A DNA stretch of 64,000 nucleotides, from positions 190,625 through 254,624 of the forward strand of contig NZ_ARQE01000008.1 of assembly GCF_000382705.1 (NCBI RefSeq), read 5' to 3'. This DNA comes from Aureimonas ureilytica DSM 18598 = NBRC 106430 (lineage in GTDB: Bacteria > Pseudomonadota > Alphaproteobacteria > Rhizobiales > Rhizobiaceae). The notes beneath the pieces were generated by a model that was given only the letters and a program-made list of their open reading frames with translations, did no database searches and was not told where the DNA came from. Every line of letters begins with the position of its first letter. The stretch's first letter is position 1. Below are positions 9,071-17,862 of this stretch, one piece after another. The position numbers were made by a program, and so were the translations under genes.

Positions 9071-9957
9071 GCGAGGGCGTCCCGCTTCTCGCCTTCATCA
9101 ACCAGCGTTTTGCGCCCGCGCGCCGCTTCGGCTTCGCGCTGGAAACCGGCTTCGTGCCGATCAACGACACCGAATACCTCCTCACCGCCCATCACCTGCC
9201 GCTCGTTGTGCGCATCGTCGCCGGAACGCCGATCCTCGCGGCGCTCCTTCGCACAGGCGACCTCGCGCGGCCGGCGATCGACGCGGAAGGCGCATGGCGC
9301 CTCGGCTATCTGCCGATCGCGCTGCGCACCTATCCCTTCGTCCTCGCCGAGCGCGAGGCGGCGCGGCCGATCGACGAGATCGACGTTCTGCCCCATCACG
9401 GCCAGATCGGCGCGCAAGGCGCGGTGATCTGCGTAGATTTCGCCTCGGGCCAGCTCGGCCCCGAAATGACGGCGATCCGCAACACACTGCACATGACGCG
9501 CGCCGGGGGCAAACGCCTGTCGGCGGCGCTCGATCTCCTGCGCATCGCGGGCGTCCTCGTGCCGCTGGTCGGCGGAAACGGCGAAAGCCGCAGCGACTGG
9601 ACCGTGGACCCGGTGGCCTTCGCGGCGCTCGGTGAGGCCGCGAGCGCGGGTCTCGCGCGGCAGTCCTTCCTGCCGCTCGATCTCGCCGGCGCGCTTCTCT
9701 TCTCGCGCCGCCATCTCCAGCCCGATCGCCTGCCCCGGCCGGCGCCCCGCACGCTGGGCGAGGCCGCCAAACCCGCCCCGCCCCCGTCCGACCCCGCCGA
9801 CTTCATGCTGGCGAGCCTGGAGGCGATGGATTTCGCGCTGGACGGAAGCGATCTCTTCGATCTCGGCGACGTGGTGCTCGGGGCCGAATTCGCCCCGCCC
9901 GAACCCGCGCCCGAACCCGCCTCTGCCGCCGCTCCGGCCAAGGAACTGGCGGCATGA
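9067..9957 (+). CDS. SapC-like protein with acidic, proline-rich tail
   Basis: This 296-residue protein contains the SapC-type stretch FVPINDTEYLLTAHHLPLVV, then GYLPIALRTYPFVLAE near residues 80-95. It is a diverged relative of the preceding product. Residues from about 235 on form a low-complexity tail rich in Pro, Ala, Glu and Asp (DFALDGSDLFDLGDVVLGAE), absent from the neighbour. It overlaps the previous gene by ATGA and the following methyltransferase by ATGA, so stoichiometric expression is likely. Function is unknown beyond the recurring link of SapC proteins to S-layer loci. Confidence 0.65.
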   Translation: MSEGVPLLAFINQRFAPARRFGFALETGFVPINDTEYLLTAHHLPLVVRIVAGTPILAALLRTGDLARPAIDAEGAWRLGYLPIALRTYPFVLAEREAARPIDEIDVLPHHGQIGAQGAVICVDFASGQLGPEMTAIRNTLHMTRAGGKRLSAALDLLRIAGVLVPLVGGNGESRSDWTVDPVAFAALGEAASAGLARQSFLPLDLAGALLFSRRHLQPDRLPRPAPRTLGEAAKPAPPPSDPADFMLASLEAMDFALDGSDLFDLGDVVLGAEFAPPEPAPEPASAAAPAKELAA

Positions 9958-10643
9958 GCGCGCCCGATCCCGCTCTTGCCCGCGTCACCGGCACGCGGTT
10001 TCGCCATGTCCTGAATGTCGGCAGCGGTCCCGCCCATCCCGGCAAGCTGCACGCGGCCTTCCACACGCCGCTCTGGCGCGAAGTGCGGCTCGACGTCGAA
10101 CCCAAGGTCCAGCCCGACATTCTCTCCAGCATGGTGGACATGCGCGCCAGCGTGCCGGACGCGAGCTTCGACGCGGTCTGGTCCTCGCACAATCTGGAGC
10201 ATCTGTCCGCGCACGAGGTTCCGCTGGCGCTCGCCGAATTCGCCCGGGTGCTGACGCCCGACGGGTTCGCGCTCGTCACCTGCCCGGATGTGGAGGAGGT
10301 CGCGCGCTTCATTCTGGAGCGCGGGATCGAGGAGGTGGCCTACCCGTCGGCCGCCGGGCCGGTGACGCCGATCGACATGCTCTGGGGACACCGTGCCTCG
10401 ATCGAGGCGGGCTACGGCTTCATGGCCCACCGCACCGGCTTCACGCTATCGAGCCTCGCGCGGCAGGTGCTCGACAGCGGCTTTGCGGAAGTGCGTCTGT
10501 CGCGCAGCCGCTTCGCGCTCTGGGCCCTCTGCCTCAAGCCCGGCTGCCGGCTGGAGAGTTTGAGCGCGGATTTCGCCCGCACCGAACAGGCCGAGCTCCT
10601 GGGGGCGGAGGCCGGCGGCGAGCCCTCCGCCGCGCCTTCATGA
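9954..10643 (+). CDS. SAM-dependent methyltransferase (class I, type 11-like)
   Basis: The 229-residue protein has the class I SAM fold. FRHVLNVGSGPAHPGKLH near residue 20 is motif I, VRLDVEPKVQPDI supplies the acidic residue after strand two, and FDAVWSSHNLEHLSAHEVPL followed by FARVLTPDGFALVTCPD is the typical type 11 signature. It probably methylates a sugar or a sugar-linked group, as such enzymes do in polysaccharide clusters. The acceptor is not predictable. ATGA overlaps join it to the SapC-like gene upstream and the glycosyltransferase downstream. Confidence 0.85.
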   Translation: MSAPDPALARVTGTRFRHVLNVGSGPAHPGKLHAAFHTPLWREVRLDVEPKVQPDILSSMVDMRASVPDASFDAVWSSHNLEHLSAHEVPLALAEFARVLTPDGFALVTCPDVEEVARFILERGIEEVAYPSAAGPVTPIDMLWGHRASIEAGYGFMAHRTGFTLSSLARQVLDSGFAEVRLSRSRFALWALCLKPGCRLESLSADFARTEQAELLGAEAGGEPSAAPS

Positions 10644-11908
10644 AGGTCCTCTTCGTTCACAACAATTTCCCCGCGCAGTTCCGGCATCTCGCCGAGCATC
10701 TGGCGCGCGAGCCGGGCAACGACGTCCGGGCCATCGGCGCGGACGGCGCGCGGCCGCTGCGCGGCGTGACCCTGCATCGCTACAGCATGCCGCCCGGCAA
10801 TGTCGCGGCGACGCACCCGTTCGCCCGGCGCTTCGACATGGAAGCCCGTCGCTCCGAGCAGGTTCTCTATGTCGCCGCGCTTCTGATGTCGGAGGGCTTC
10901 GTTCCCGATATCGTCGTGGTGCATTCCGGCTGGGGCGAGGCGCTGCCACTGCGCTCGGTGTTTCCGGGCGCGCGCATCGTCGTCTATTGCGAATATTTCT
11001 ACCGCACCGAGCGCTCGGACGTGAATTTCGATCCCGAGTTCCCCGCGCTCGGGCTCGACGGCGCGGTCTCCCTGCGAGCGCGCAACGCCATGACGCTTCT
11101 GGCGCTCGCCGACGCCGATCTCGCGATCACACCGACCGAATGGCAGCGCTCGACCTTCCCCCGGAGCCTTGCCGAGATGATCGCCGTCGCTCACGAGGGG
11201 ATCGACACCGATCATGTGAGGCCGAGCGCGCAGGCCAAATGCCGCCTGGAGGACGGAACGCTGCTGACGCGCGACGACGAGGTCATCACCTTCGTCAACC
11301 GCAATCTCGAACCCTTGCGCGGCTATCACGTCTTCATGCGGGCGCTGCCGCGCGTCCTGGCGGAGCGGCCGAAGGCGCGCGTCGTGATCGTCGGCGGGTT
11401 CGGCGTGTCCTACGGCCAGCGCCCGCCGCCCGGAAAGACCTGGCACCAGATCTTCCTCGACGAAGTGGCCGGCGGTCTCGACCTCCGGCGCGTCCATTTC
11501 CTCGGCCATCTTCCCTACGAGGACTATCTCGACGTCCTGCGCGTTTCGAGCGTCCACGCCTATCTGACCTATCCGTTCGTCCTGTCCTGGTCGTGCCTGG
11601 AAGCCATGGCGGCGGGCTGCACCGTCGTCGCCTCGGACACGCCGCCCGTGCGCGAGGTGATCGACGGGACCAACGGGCTCCTCGTGCCCTTCCACTCGCC
11701 CGAGGCGCTCAGCGAAGCGCTGCTGCAGGTGCTGCGCCGGCCCGAAGGCCATGCCGGACTGGGCGTGCGGGCGCGCGAGACGATCCGCCGCCGCTTCGAC
11801 CTTCGCCGCGTCAGCCTGCCCCGGATGGCGCGCCTCGTGCTCGGCACGGCGTCGGCGGGGGGCGCTGCGACCTCTGGTCCCACCCCCGGCGCCTGGCCGA
11901 TGGGCTGA
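10640..11908 (+). CDS. GT4-family glycosyltransferase
   Basis: The 422-residue protein starts MKVLFVHNNFPAQFRHLAEH, typical of a GT4 subgroup in capsule and surface-glycan clusters. A second landmark is VVHSGWGEALPLRSVFPGAR around residue 95. The donor domain includes FVNRNLEPLRGYHVFMRALP and, near residue 315, LSWSCLEAMAAGCTVVASDT followed by PPVREVIDGTNGLLV. The ATG overlaps the methyltransferase stop; the much longer open frame upstream is a shadow of neighbouring genes. It is the last gene of the coupled run that starts near 3.2 kb. Sugar specificity is unknown. Confidence 0.88.
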   Translation: MKVLFVHNNFPAQFRHLAEHLAREPGNDVRAIGADGARPLRGVTLHRYSMPPGNVAATHPFARRFDMEARRSEQVLYVAALLMSEGFVPDIVVVHSGWGEALPLRSVFPGARIVVYCEYFYRTERSDVNFDPEFPALGLDGAVSLRARNAMTLLALADADLAITPTEWQRSTFPRSLAEMIAVAHEGIDTDHVRPSAQAKCRLEDGTLLTRDDEVITFVNRNLEPLRGYHVFMRALPRVLAERPKARVVIVGGFGVSYGQRPPPGKTWHQIFLDEVAGGLDLRRVHFLGHLPYEDYLDVLRVSSVHAYLTYPFVLSWSCLEAMAAGCTVVASDTPPVREVIDGTNGLLVPFHSPEALSEALLQVLRRPEGHAGLGVRARETIRRRFDLRRVSLPRMARLVLGTASAGGAATSGPTPGAWPMG

Positions 11909-12087
11909 GGGGACGGACGGCCGCGTGGCGCTTGGCTGGGGCTTTCGGCCCGCGCCGTGCTTCGGGCCTGCCCCGACAAAATTCGCTCCATCGGCCTTCG
12001 CGCGGAAGCCGCGTTAGCCAGTCTTAATCTCTCTTCGCCATGATCGCTCGCAATCGGGAAAGGGACACGCGTCCCAGGGTGAACGAC

Positions 12088-13221
12088 ATGCGCGCAGTCC
12101 TCGTGAAGTATTCCGGCCGTCGGTTGAACAACCACAAGGCGGTCTGGTTCGACGTCCCGTTCCAGGAGACGCTGGAGAGCTACTACAACACCGGCGATAT
12201 CTGCGTTTACGATTCGACCCTGCGCGTCGTCGATTACGAGGAAGGCGACATCCTCAACATCGACATGCCGGTGTCCGAGGCGGAGGTGGCGCGGCTGAAG
12301 CAGCGCTGCAATTTCGTGCTCCTGCGCGGCTCGAACTATATTCACGAGGAGATGGACTGGGGCCATTTCCTCGCCTGGATCGAAGCGCTCGACATGCCGG
12401 TCCTGTGCATCGGCGTCGGCGCGCAGGCCGAGCGCGAGCGCCCGATCATCCTGCCGACGGAAGGCCGGCGCGTCTGGCAGGCGATCGCCGACCGCACGCC
12501 CTCGATCGGCGTTCGCGGCGCCTTCAGCGCCGAGACGATGCACCGCAACGGCATCCACAATGTCGAAATCGTCGGCTGCCCGTCGATCTTCCGGGGGCTG
12601 GATCGCACCATGACACTGCGCCATGCACCGGACGGGCCGAAGCGCGTGACATTCAGCCTGCGCCGCGAGGTCGGCAACACCTATGCGGTCGATCCCGTCG
12701 CCTTCCAGGCGACGCAGAAGCGCATCATCGCCAAGCTCTCGCTGATCTCCGACTTCTTCCTGTCCTGCCATGGCGAGCCGGAGGAGAAGGCCTTCTTCTT
12801 CAAGGCGCCCAAGCACATGGAGGCGGCCGCCGCCAAGCTCGCGGCGGAAGGCTGGTTCGACGAGGTGACGGGGCGCACCCTGCGCGATCTCTACGAGCGG
12901 CGGCTCTACTATGTCGGCGCGCCCGACGACTACGATCTCTATGCTGCGCAGTTCGACGCCGCGCTCGGCTACCGCGTCCATGCGGTGCTGCCGGCGGTGG
13001 CCGTCGGCGTGCCGGGCGTCCTCTTCTCCTACGACACGCGCTCGCGCGAGCTCGCCGAAACCTTCGACCTGCCGATCTACTCGCCCGAGGAGTTCGAGAA
13101 GCAGACGTTGAAGGACGCCTTCGCGCCCTGGCGCTTCGAGCGCTTCCAGTCGCTCTTCACCGAGCGCTACGACCGCATGAAGGCCTTCATCGAGAAGAAC
13201 GGGGTGCGCTCGCGGATGTAG
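12088..13221 (+). CDS. Polysaccharide pyruvyl transferase-like protein
   Basis: This 377-residue protein resembles the polysaccharide pyruvyl transferase superfamily. An N-terminal half with FVLLRGSNYIHEEMDWGHFL leads into VLCIGVGAQAERERPIILPT and SIGVRGAFSAETMHRNGIHN with VEIVGCPSIF. Later come TFSLRREVG and, near the end, FDAALGYRVHAVLPAVAVGV followed by PGVLFSYDTRSRELAE. Such enzymes add ketal-linked pyruvate to sugars, giving negative charge used for example to anchor S-layer proteins in other bacteria. I prefer the ATG at 12088, preceded by AGGGTGA, over the ATG at 12040, which has no ribosome binding site. Its last 35 bp overlap the convergent gene at 13187. Confidence 0.75.
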   Translation: MRAVLVKYSGRRLNNHKAVWFDVPFQETLESYYNTGDICVYDSTLRVVDYEEGDILNIDMPVSEAEVARLKQRCNFVLLRGSNYIHEEMDWGHFLAWIEALDMPVLCIGVGAQAERERPIILPTEGRRVWQAIADRTPSIGVRGAFSAETMHRNGIHNVEIVGCPSIFRGLDRTMTLRHAPDGPKRVTFSLRREVGNTYAVDPVAFQATQKRIIAKLSLISDFFLSCHGEPEEKAFFFKAPKHMEAAAAKLAAEGWFDEVTGRTLRDLYERRLYYVGAPDDYDLYAAQFDAALGYRVHAVLPAVAVGVPGVLFSYDTRSRELAETFDLPIYSPEEFEKQTLKDAFAPWRFERFQSLFTERYDRMKAFIEKNGVRSRM

Positions 13222-14401
13222 GCGCGATCCGCACCCGCTTCAGGACGATGTCCCGCGCGGTGCCGACCTCGCAGCCCTCCGCCTCGGCCCGCACGAAGGT
13301 CAGCGCCGGCCGGTCGCCGACGGTGGCGAAGTTGCGGTCGGTGGAATCCGGGTCGATCAGCGCCGGATAGCCGATCGGCCGGACCGGCGCGCAGGCCCCG
13401 AACAAGGGCGCTTCCATCAGAAGCGCGGGGCCGCGCCAGTCGAGAAGGTTCTCGCTCGTCGCGTAGTAGACGCCGGTGCGCTCGACTCCGGCCGCGTCCC
13501 GCGCCCGGCCGCGCATGGTCGCGATCCAGGTGCCGCTCGCCTCGTGCCGCGTCAGGCTGGTGACGGGCCAGCGCAGCACATCGGGCGCGACCGGGTCGCA
13601 CAGGTGCCGCTCGCGCTCCAAGGGGCCGGCATAGGGGTCGGCGAGCGTCGTGCCGAAGGCCCCGTTGCGCCAGACCCGCCAGCTCGCGGGGTCGGCGAGC
13701 CGCTCGGTGCGCAGGAGGCAATTGCCGTTCTTCTGCGGCGCGGGGGCGACGACATTGGCCATGACGTAGAACGCGCCCTGCCAGGCCACGATATTGGTCG
13801 GCTCGAAATATCCGGCATGGTGGCCGAGCGTTTCGTCGGCGCGAAACGGGATCGCGGCGACGAGGCGCGGCGCGGTCGGCTCGAACCGCACGCCGCCGTT
13901 TCGCGACACGGCCCCGGTCAGCGTGTTGTACCAGCAGGCCGAATTGTCGCCCTTCGGGCAGGGCGCGCCGAAGCGCTCGCCGTGATACTCGTTGTGAACC
14001 AGCGCGTAGACCTCGCGCCCGTCGGCGGAATAGGTCGCGCCGATCCAGCTTCGATTGTCGAAGCTGGACGGATCGGCGCTGTCGGCCCCTTCGAAGGCGA
14101 CGCCGCAGCCGTGGCGCAGCGAAAAGAGGTCCTCGCCCGCCAGCCAGCGGCCGCGAAAATGCGTCTGCATGACATGGACGAGCCCGTCCGCCCCGCGAAA
14201 GGCGCGCGTCGGCGTGTCCGGAATGTCCCAGGGCTCGCAGGCCTGCGCCGCGTGGCTGAACAACACGCTCTCGCCCGGCTCCACCTGCAGCAAGAGCGTC
14301 GGCGCGGCGCCCTGCGCGGGCAGCGCGAGGCAGGAGCCGAGAAGCGCGGCGCCAAGCCCGCGAGCCGGCCCGCGGCGTGACGGAGAGGCGGGCCGCTTCA
14401 C
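13187..14401 (-). CDS. Secreted protein of unknown function, possible glycosidase-like beta-propeller
   Basis: The 404-residue product starts at a GTG with AAGGAAGG nine bases upstream and has an N-terminal signal peptide (basic start, then LGAALLGSCLALPAQGAA), so it should be periplasmic or exported. The body has repeated aromatic and Asp-rich strands (PWDIPDTPTRAFRGADG, GLVHVMQTHFRGRWLAGEDL, RSWIGATYSADGREVYALVH) that look like a five-bladed glycosidase or sialidase-type propeller. I could not place catalytic residues. Five or six cysteines suggest disulphides. It is convergent with the pyruvyl transferase-like gene and divergent from the type I ABC transporter, so its link to glycan processing is only positional. 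Confidence 0.55.
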   Translation of the reverse strand: MKRPASPSRRGPARGLGAALLGSCLALPAQGAAPTLLLQVEPGESVLFSHAAQACEPWDIPDTPTRAFRGADGLVHVMQTHFRGRWLAGEDLFSLRHGCGVAFEGADSADPSSFDNRSWIGATYSADGREVYALVHNEYHGERFGAPCPKGDNSACWYNTLTGAVSRNGGVRFEPTAPRLVAAIPFRADETLGHHAGYFEPTNIVAWQGAFYVMANVVAPAPQKNGNCLLRTERLADPASWRVWRNGAFGTTLADPYAGPLERERHLCDPVAPDVLRWPVTSLTRHEASGTWIATMRGRARDAAGVERTGVYYATSENLLDWRGPALLMEAPLFGACAPVRPIGYPALIDPDSTDRNFATVGDRPALTFVRAEAEGCEVGTARDIVLKRVRIAPTSASAPRSSR

Positions 14402-14604
14402 CCGGTCGCGCCTTCCTTAAGCCAGCCTTCAGACACTTGCGGGATATTGAGGCAATTCCTCGCCGACGGGCGGAGGGAGACGAGACGGCGGCTCCGATCC
14501 GGAGCACCGCAGGAGGGGAGGCCGGTCGATGCGTTTCCGGCGGCAGACAGCGCAAGGGCGGGTTCGGCAGGACGGCCGAATGCGCGCGCGCGTCTGTGGC
14601 CTCG

Positions 14605-14664
14605 GGAACTGGGGCCTCGGGAACGGGGGCCTCGGGAACGGGGGCCTGGGGAACTGGGGCTTCG
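14605..14664. repeat. Four tandem 15-bp repeats upstream of the type I ABC gene
   Basis: Four consecutive 15-bp units with consensus GGAACKGGGGCCTCG occupy 14605-14664 and differ at only one or two positions. They lie 16 bp before the start I chose for the ABC transporter. In that gene's frame they would read as near-repeats of a five-residue unit (G-P-R-E-x), so copy-number changes would not shift the frame. They could be a regulatory or spacer element, or part of an N-terminally extended protein. Confidence 0.8.
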
Positions 14665-14680
14665 GGGGCTCGTCGCCGCC

Positions 14681-16411
14681 ATGAACACTGTCTCCTCCTC
14701 GCCCCTCCTGGGCATTCTGCGCGAGTTTTCCTACGGCTACCTGGCGCTGCTCGGCTTCGGCTTCTTCCTGCCGTTCCTCTACATGTCCATGTCGTTCATT
14801 CCCATGAGCATCATGGAGCGCGTCGGCTCGAGCCGCAACGGCTCGACGCTCGCCACCCTGATCCTCATCGCGGTGATCGTCACCGTCACCTACACGCTGC
14901 TGGAGGTCGTGCGCGCGCAGGTTCTGGAGCGCATGGGAACCGTGATCGACCAGAAGCTGACGCGCATCTGCTTCGACGCGTTCAACCGCGAGCGGCGCGC
15001 CGGCACCGGCTCGCCCGCGCAGGCGCTCGCCGACCTTCAGACCACGCGCCGCTTCCTCTGCGGCCCCTCGCTCTCGGCGCTGATCGACGCGTTCTGGTCG
15101 CCGCTCTTCGTCGTGGTCATGTTCGCCATGAACATGGCCTTCGGCTTCCTGATCCTCGGCCTCCTGGGCTTCTCGGCCCTCGTCTCGGTCTCGACGCACT
15201 ATCTCGTCGCGGGGCATCTGAAGGCCGCGCAGCGGCTCGACGGCGAGGCCAACGAATTCGGCCTCGCCGTGTCGCGCAATGCCGAGACGGTGCGCGTCAT
15301 GGGGATGCTGCCGGACGTGACGGAGCGCTGGTACACGATGCACAGCGACGGCGTCGGCTGGCGCAACGCCGCGCAGACGCGCGCCGCGCGCATCGGCCTC
15401 GTGCCGCGCATGGTGCAGAACGGCCAGATGATCATCGTCTACGGGCTCGGCGGCTTCCTGTTTCTGGAAAACCAGATCCATATCGGCGTGCTCTTCGTCG
15501 TGCTCATGATGATGATGCGCGCGCAGGGGCCGCTCCAGTACATCATCAACAACTGGAGCTCGATCCAGTCCTTCTGGCTGGCGGCCAAGCGGCTCGACGG
15601 GCTCCTGCGCGCGGTCGGCGCCGAGCGCCAGCACATGCTCCTGCCCCCGCCCACCGGCGCGCTCGTCGTCTCGCGCCTCATGGGCGGGCCGCCCGACATG
15701 GACAAGCCGATCATCAACGACGTGTCCTTCACGCTGCATCCCGGCCGCATCATGGGCGTCGTCGGCCCGAGCGGCGCGGGCAAGTCCTGCCTCGGGCGGC
15801 TGCTCGTCGGCATCTGGAAGACGCGGCGCGGGACGGTGGTCTTCGGCGAGCAGGACCTGTCGCACTGGAACGAGGACGATCTCGGCCGCCATGTCGGCTA
15901 TATCCCGCAGGACGTGGAGTTCCTGCCGGGCACGATCGCCGAGAACATCTCGCGCTTCGACCCGAACGCCACGAGCGAGAAGATCCTCGACGCGGTGGAA
16001 CTCGCCGGCATTCACGACATCATCCGGGGCCTGCCGAACGGCTATTCCACGCGGCTCGGCGCGGGCGGTCATACGCTGTCGGGCGGCCAGCGCCAGCGCG
16101 TGGCGCTCGCCCGCGCCGTCTACGGCCGGCCCCGGCTCCTGGTACTCGACGAGCCCAACAGCAATCTCGACGCGCCGGCCGAACAGGTGCTCGGGCGCAC
16201 CATGCAGGCCATGCGCGACGACGGCGCGGCCGTCATCGTCGTCTCGCACCGCGTCAGCCTCCTGTCCTTCTGCGACGACCTCCTCGTTCTCAACGAGGGC
16301 GCGGTGCAGGCGATGGGCGGGCGCGAGCAGATCTTCAGCCGCCTGCCGCGCCTTCGCGGCACGCCGCCCCCGCTGGTGCTCCAGCCCGAGCCGAGGGTGG
16401 TGAACCTGTGA
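14681..16411 (+). CDS. Type I secretion ABC transporter, PrtD/PrsD-like permease-ATPase
   Basis: This 576-residue protein has an N-terminal membrane domain (helices near residues 17-40, 55-80, 125-165, 250-285) and a C-terminal ABC ATPase. Walker A is GPSGAGKS near residue 362, the signature LSGGQRQR near 466, Walker B LLVLDEPNSNLD near 486 and the H-loop VVSHR near 520. It would export unfolded substrates such as RTX proteins through a channel with an HlyD-type adaptor and a TolC-like protein. The adaptor gene overlaps its stop (GTGA). The ATG at 14681 gives a family-sized protein but has only a weak ribosome binding site. An in-frame extension upstream would include the tandem repeats. Confidence 0.85.
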   Translation: MNTVSSSPLLGILREFSYGYLALLGFGFFLPFLYMSMSFIPMSIMERVGSSRNGSTLATLILIAVIVTVTYTLLEVVRAQVLERMGTVIDQKLTRICFDAFNRERRAGTGSPAQALADLQTTRRFLCGPSLSALIDAFWSPLFVVVMFAMNMAFGFLILGLLGFSALVSVSTHYLVAGHLKAAQRLDGEANEFGLAVSRNAETVRVMGMLPDVTERWYTMHSDGVGWRNAAQTRAARIGLVPRMVQNGQMIIVYGLGGFLFLENQIHIGVLFVVLMMMMRAQGPLQYIINNWSSIQSFWLAAKRLDGLLRAVGAERQHMLLPPPTGALVVSRLMGGPPDMDKPIINDVSFTLHPGRIMGVVGPSGAGKSCLGRLLVGIWKTRRGTVVFGEQDLSHWNEDDLGRHVGYIPQDVEFLPGTIAENISRFDPNATSEKILDAVELAGIHDIIRGLPNGYSTRLGAGGHTLSGGQRQRVALARAVYGRPRLLVLDEPNSNLDAPAEQVLGRTMQAMRDDGAAVIVVSHRVSLLSFCDDLLVLNEGAVQAMGGREQIFSRLPRLRGTPPPLVLQPEPRVVNL

Positions 16412-17727
16412 GCGTGCAGCTCTTCGTCGCCGCGCCCAAGCCCAACACGGATTGGCGCGCCGCGCTGCGCACCGGCTACATCGTGCTGGCGCTCGGCGTC
16501 GGCCTGTGCGGCGGCTGGGCGAGCTTCGCCCATATCAACTCCGCCGTGGTGGTGAACGGCGTCTTCTCCATGGAGACCTACCGCCGGACGGTGCAGCATC
16601 TGGAAGGCGGCATCGTCTCGCAGATCCTGGTGCGCGACGGCGATCTCGTGGAAGCGGGGCAGACGCTGATCCGGCTCGACACGACGCGCACGCAGGCCGC
16701 CGCCGCGACCGCCGCCAAGAACCTCGCCAACGCGCTCGCCACGGAAGCACGCCTCGTCGCCCAGCGCGACCTGAAGGACTACATGGTCATTCCCGAGGAG
16801 GCGACCTCGCTCCTGCGCGGCATGGAATCCACCGCGATCGAGGACAATCACCGCGAGTTCGAAAGCCGGCGGCAGGTCCTGAACGGCGCGCTGGAGCTTC
16901 TCGACGCGCAGGAAAAGCAGGTGCGCAACGAGATCGAACAGACCCGGCTCGACACGCAGACCGCCAACGAGCAGATCGCGAGCCTGACCGACGAATTGCG
17001 GGGCCTTCGCCAGCTCTTCGAGAAGGGGCTCGTCGCGGTCAGCCGCGTCACCGCCCTGGAGCGCCAGAAGACCCTTCTGGAAGGCACGGTGAAGAAGGCG
17101 CGCAACGACGCGCAGAAGGCCAAGGACAAGATCGCCGAGATCGCCCTGCGCAAGGAGGTGCTGCGCAAGGACTACCGGCAGGAATCGGCCAATGCTCTCG
17201 TCGAGATCGGCAAGCAGATCGCCGCCTCGCGCCAGGAGCGGCAGATCGCGCTCGACCAGATGACGCGCACCGACATCCGCTCGCCCGCCACCGGCACGGT
17301 GCAGCAGATGCGCGTCTTCACGGTCGGCGGCGTGGTGCGTCCGGGCGAGCCGCTGATGGACGTCGTGCCGCAATCCGACGAGTTCACCGTGAAGGCCAAG
17401 GTCGCGCCGACCGATATCGACCGCATCCGCGAGGGAATGGATGTGGAGATCAACCTGAACGCGCTGACCAAGTACCGACGCGAAAAGCTCATGGGCAAGC
17501 TGCGCTACGTCTCGCGCGACGTGATCACCGAGGGCAATGCGAGCACGCCGCCCTATTTCTCGGTCGAGGTGACGCTGGATGCCGCAAGCTTCCCGGCCGA
17601 CATTCGCGAGAAGATCGTGGCGGGCATGGAAGCGGCCATCATCATTCCCACCAAGGGGCGCACGGTGCTCCAATATCTGACCGCGCCGGTTCTGGAGAAC
17701 ATGGAGGAGTCGCTGCGCGAGCGGTGA
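16408..17727 (+). CDS. Type I secretion membrane fusion protein, HlyD/PrtE family
   Basis: The 439-residue protein has a short cytoplasmic N-terminus, one membrane helix (TGYIVLALGVGLCGGWASF, residues ~17-38) and a periplasmic body. The conserved YRRTVQHLEGGIVSQILVRD starts the lipoyl half-domain, a long coiled coil spans about 140-280, and the return segment reads IRSPATGTVQQMRVFTVGGV. This is the adaptor linking the ABC transporter to the outer-membrane channel. The GTG start overlaps the ABC stop; a second in-frame GTG lies two codons later. No TolC-like gene follows, so the outer-membrane component must be encoded elsewhere. Confidence 0.88.
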   Translation: MSVQLFVAAPKPNTDWRAALRTGYIVLALGVGLCGGWASFAHINSAVVVNGVFSMETYRRTVQHLEGGIVSQILVRDGDLVEAGQTLIRLDTTRTQAAAATAAKNLANALATEARLVAQRDLKDYMVIPEEATSLLRGMESTAIEDNHREFESRRQVLNGALELLDAQEKQVRNEIEQTRLDTQTANEQIASLTDELRGLRQLFEKGLVAVSRVTALERQKTLLEGTVKKARNDAQKAKDKIAEIALRKEVLRKDYRQESANALVEIGKQIAASRQERQIALDQMTRTDIRSPATGTVQQMRVFTVGGVVRPGEPLMDVVPQSDEFTVKAKVAPTDIDRIREGMDVEINLNALTKYRREKLMGKLRYVSRDVITEGNASTPPYFSVEVTLDAASFPADIREKIVAGMEAAIIIPTKGRTVLQYLTAPVLENMEESLRER

Positions 17728-17862
17728 GGGCGGCTTGCGGTCGGGCATAGGCACCCAGCCGGGGCGCCGCGCTCTCACGCCTGATCCACCCCGCCGACGG
17801 AAGGCGCCCCGGCCTGTCAGGTCGTCTTCCCGCCGCTCGTCGAACCGCGCGGCGGGGCTCCT

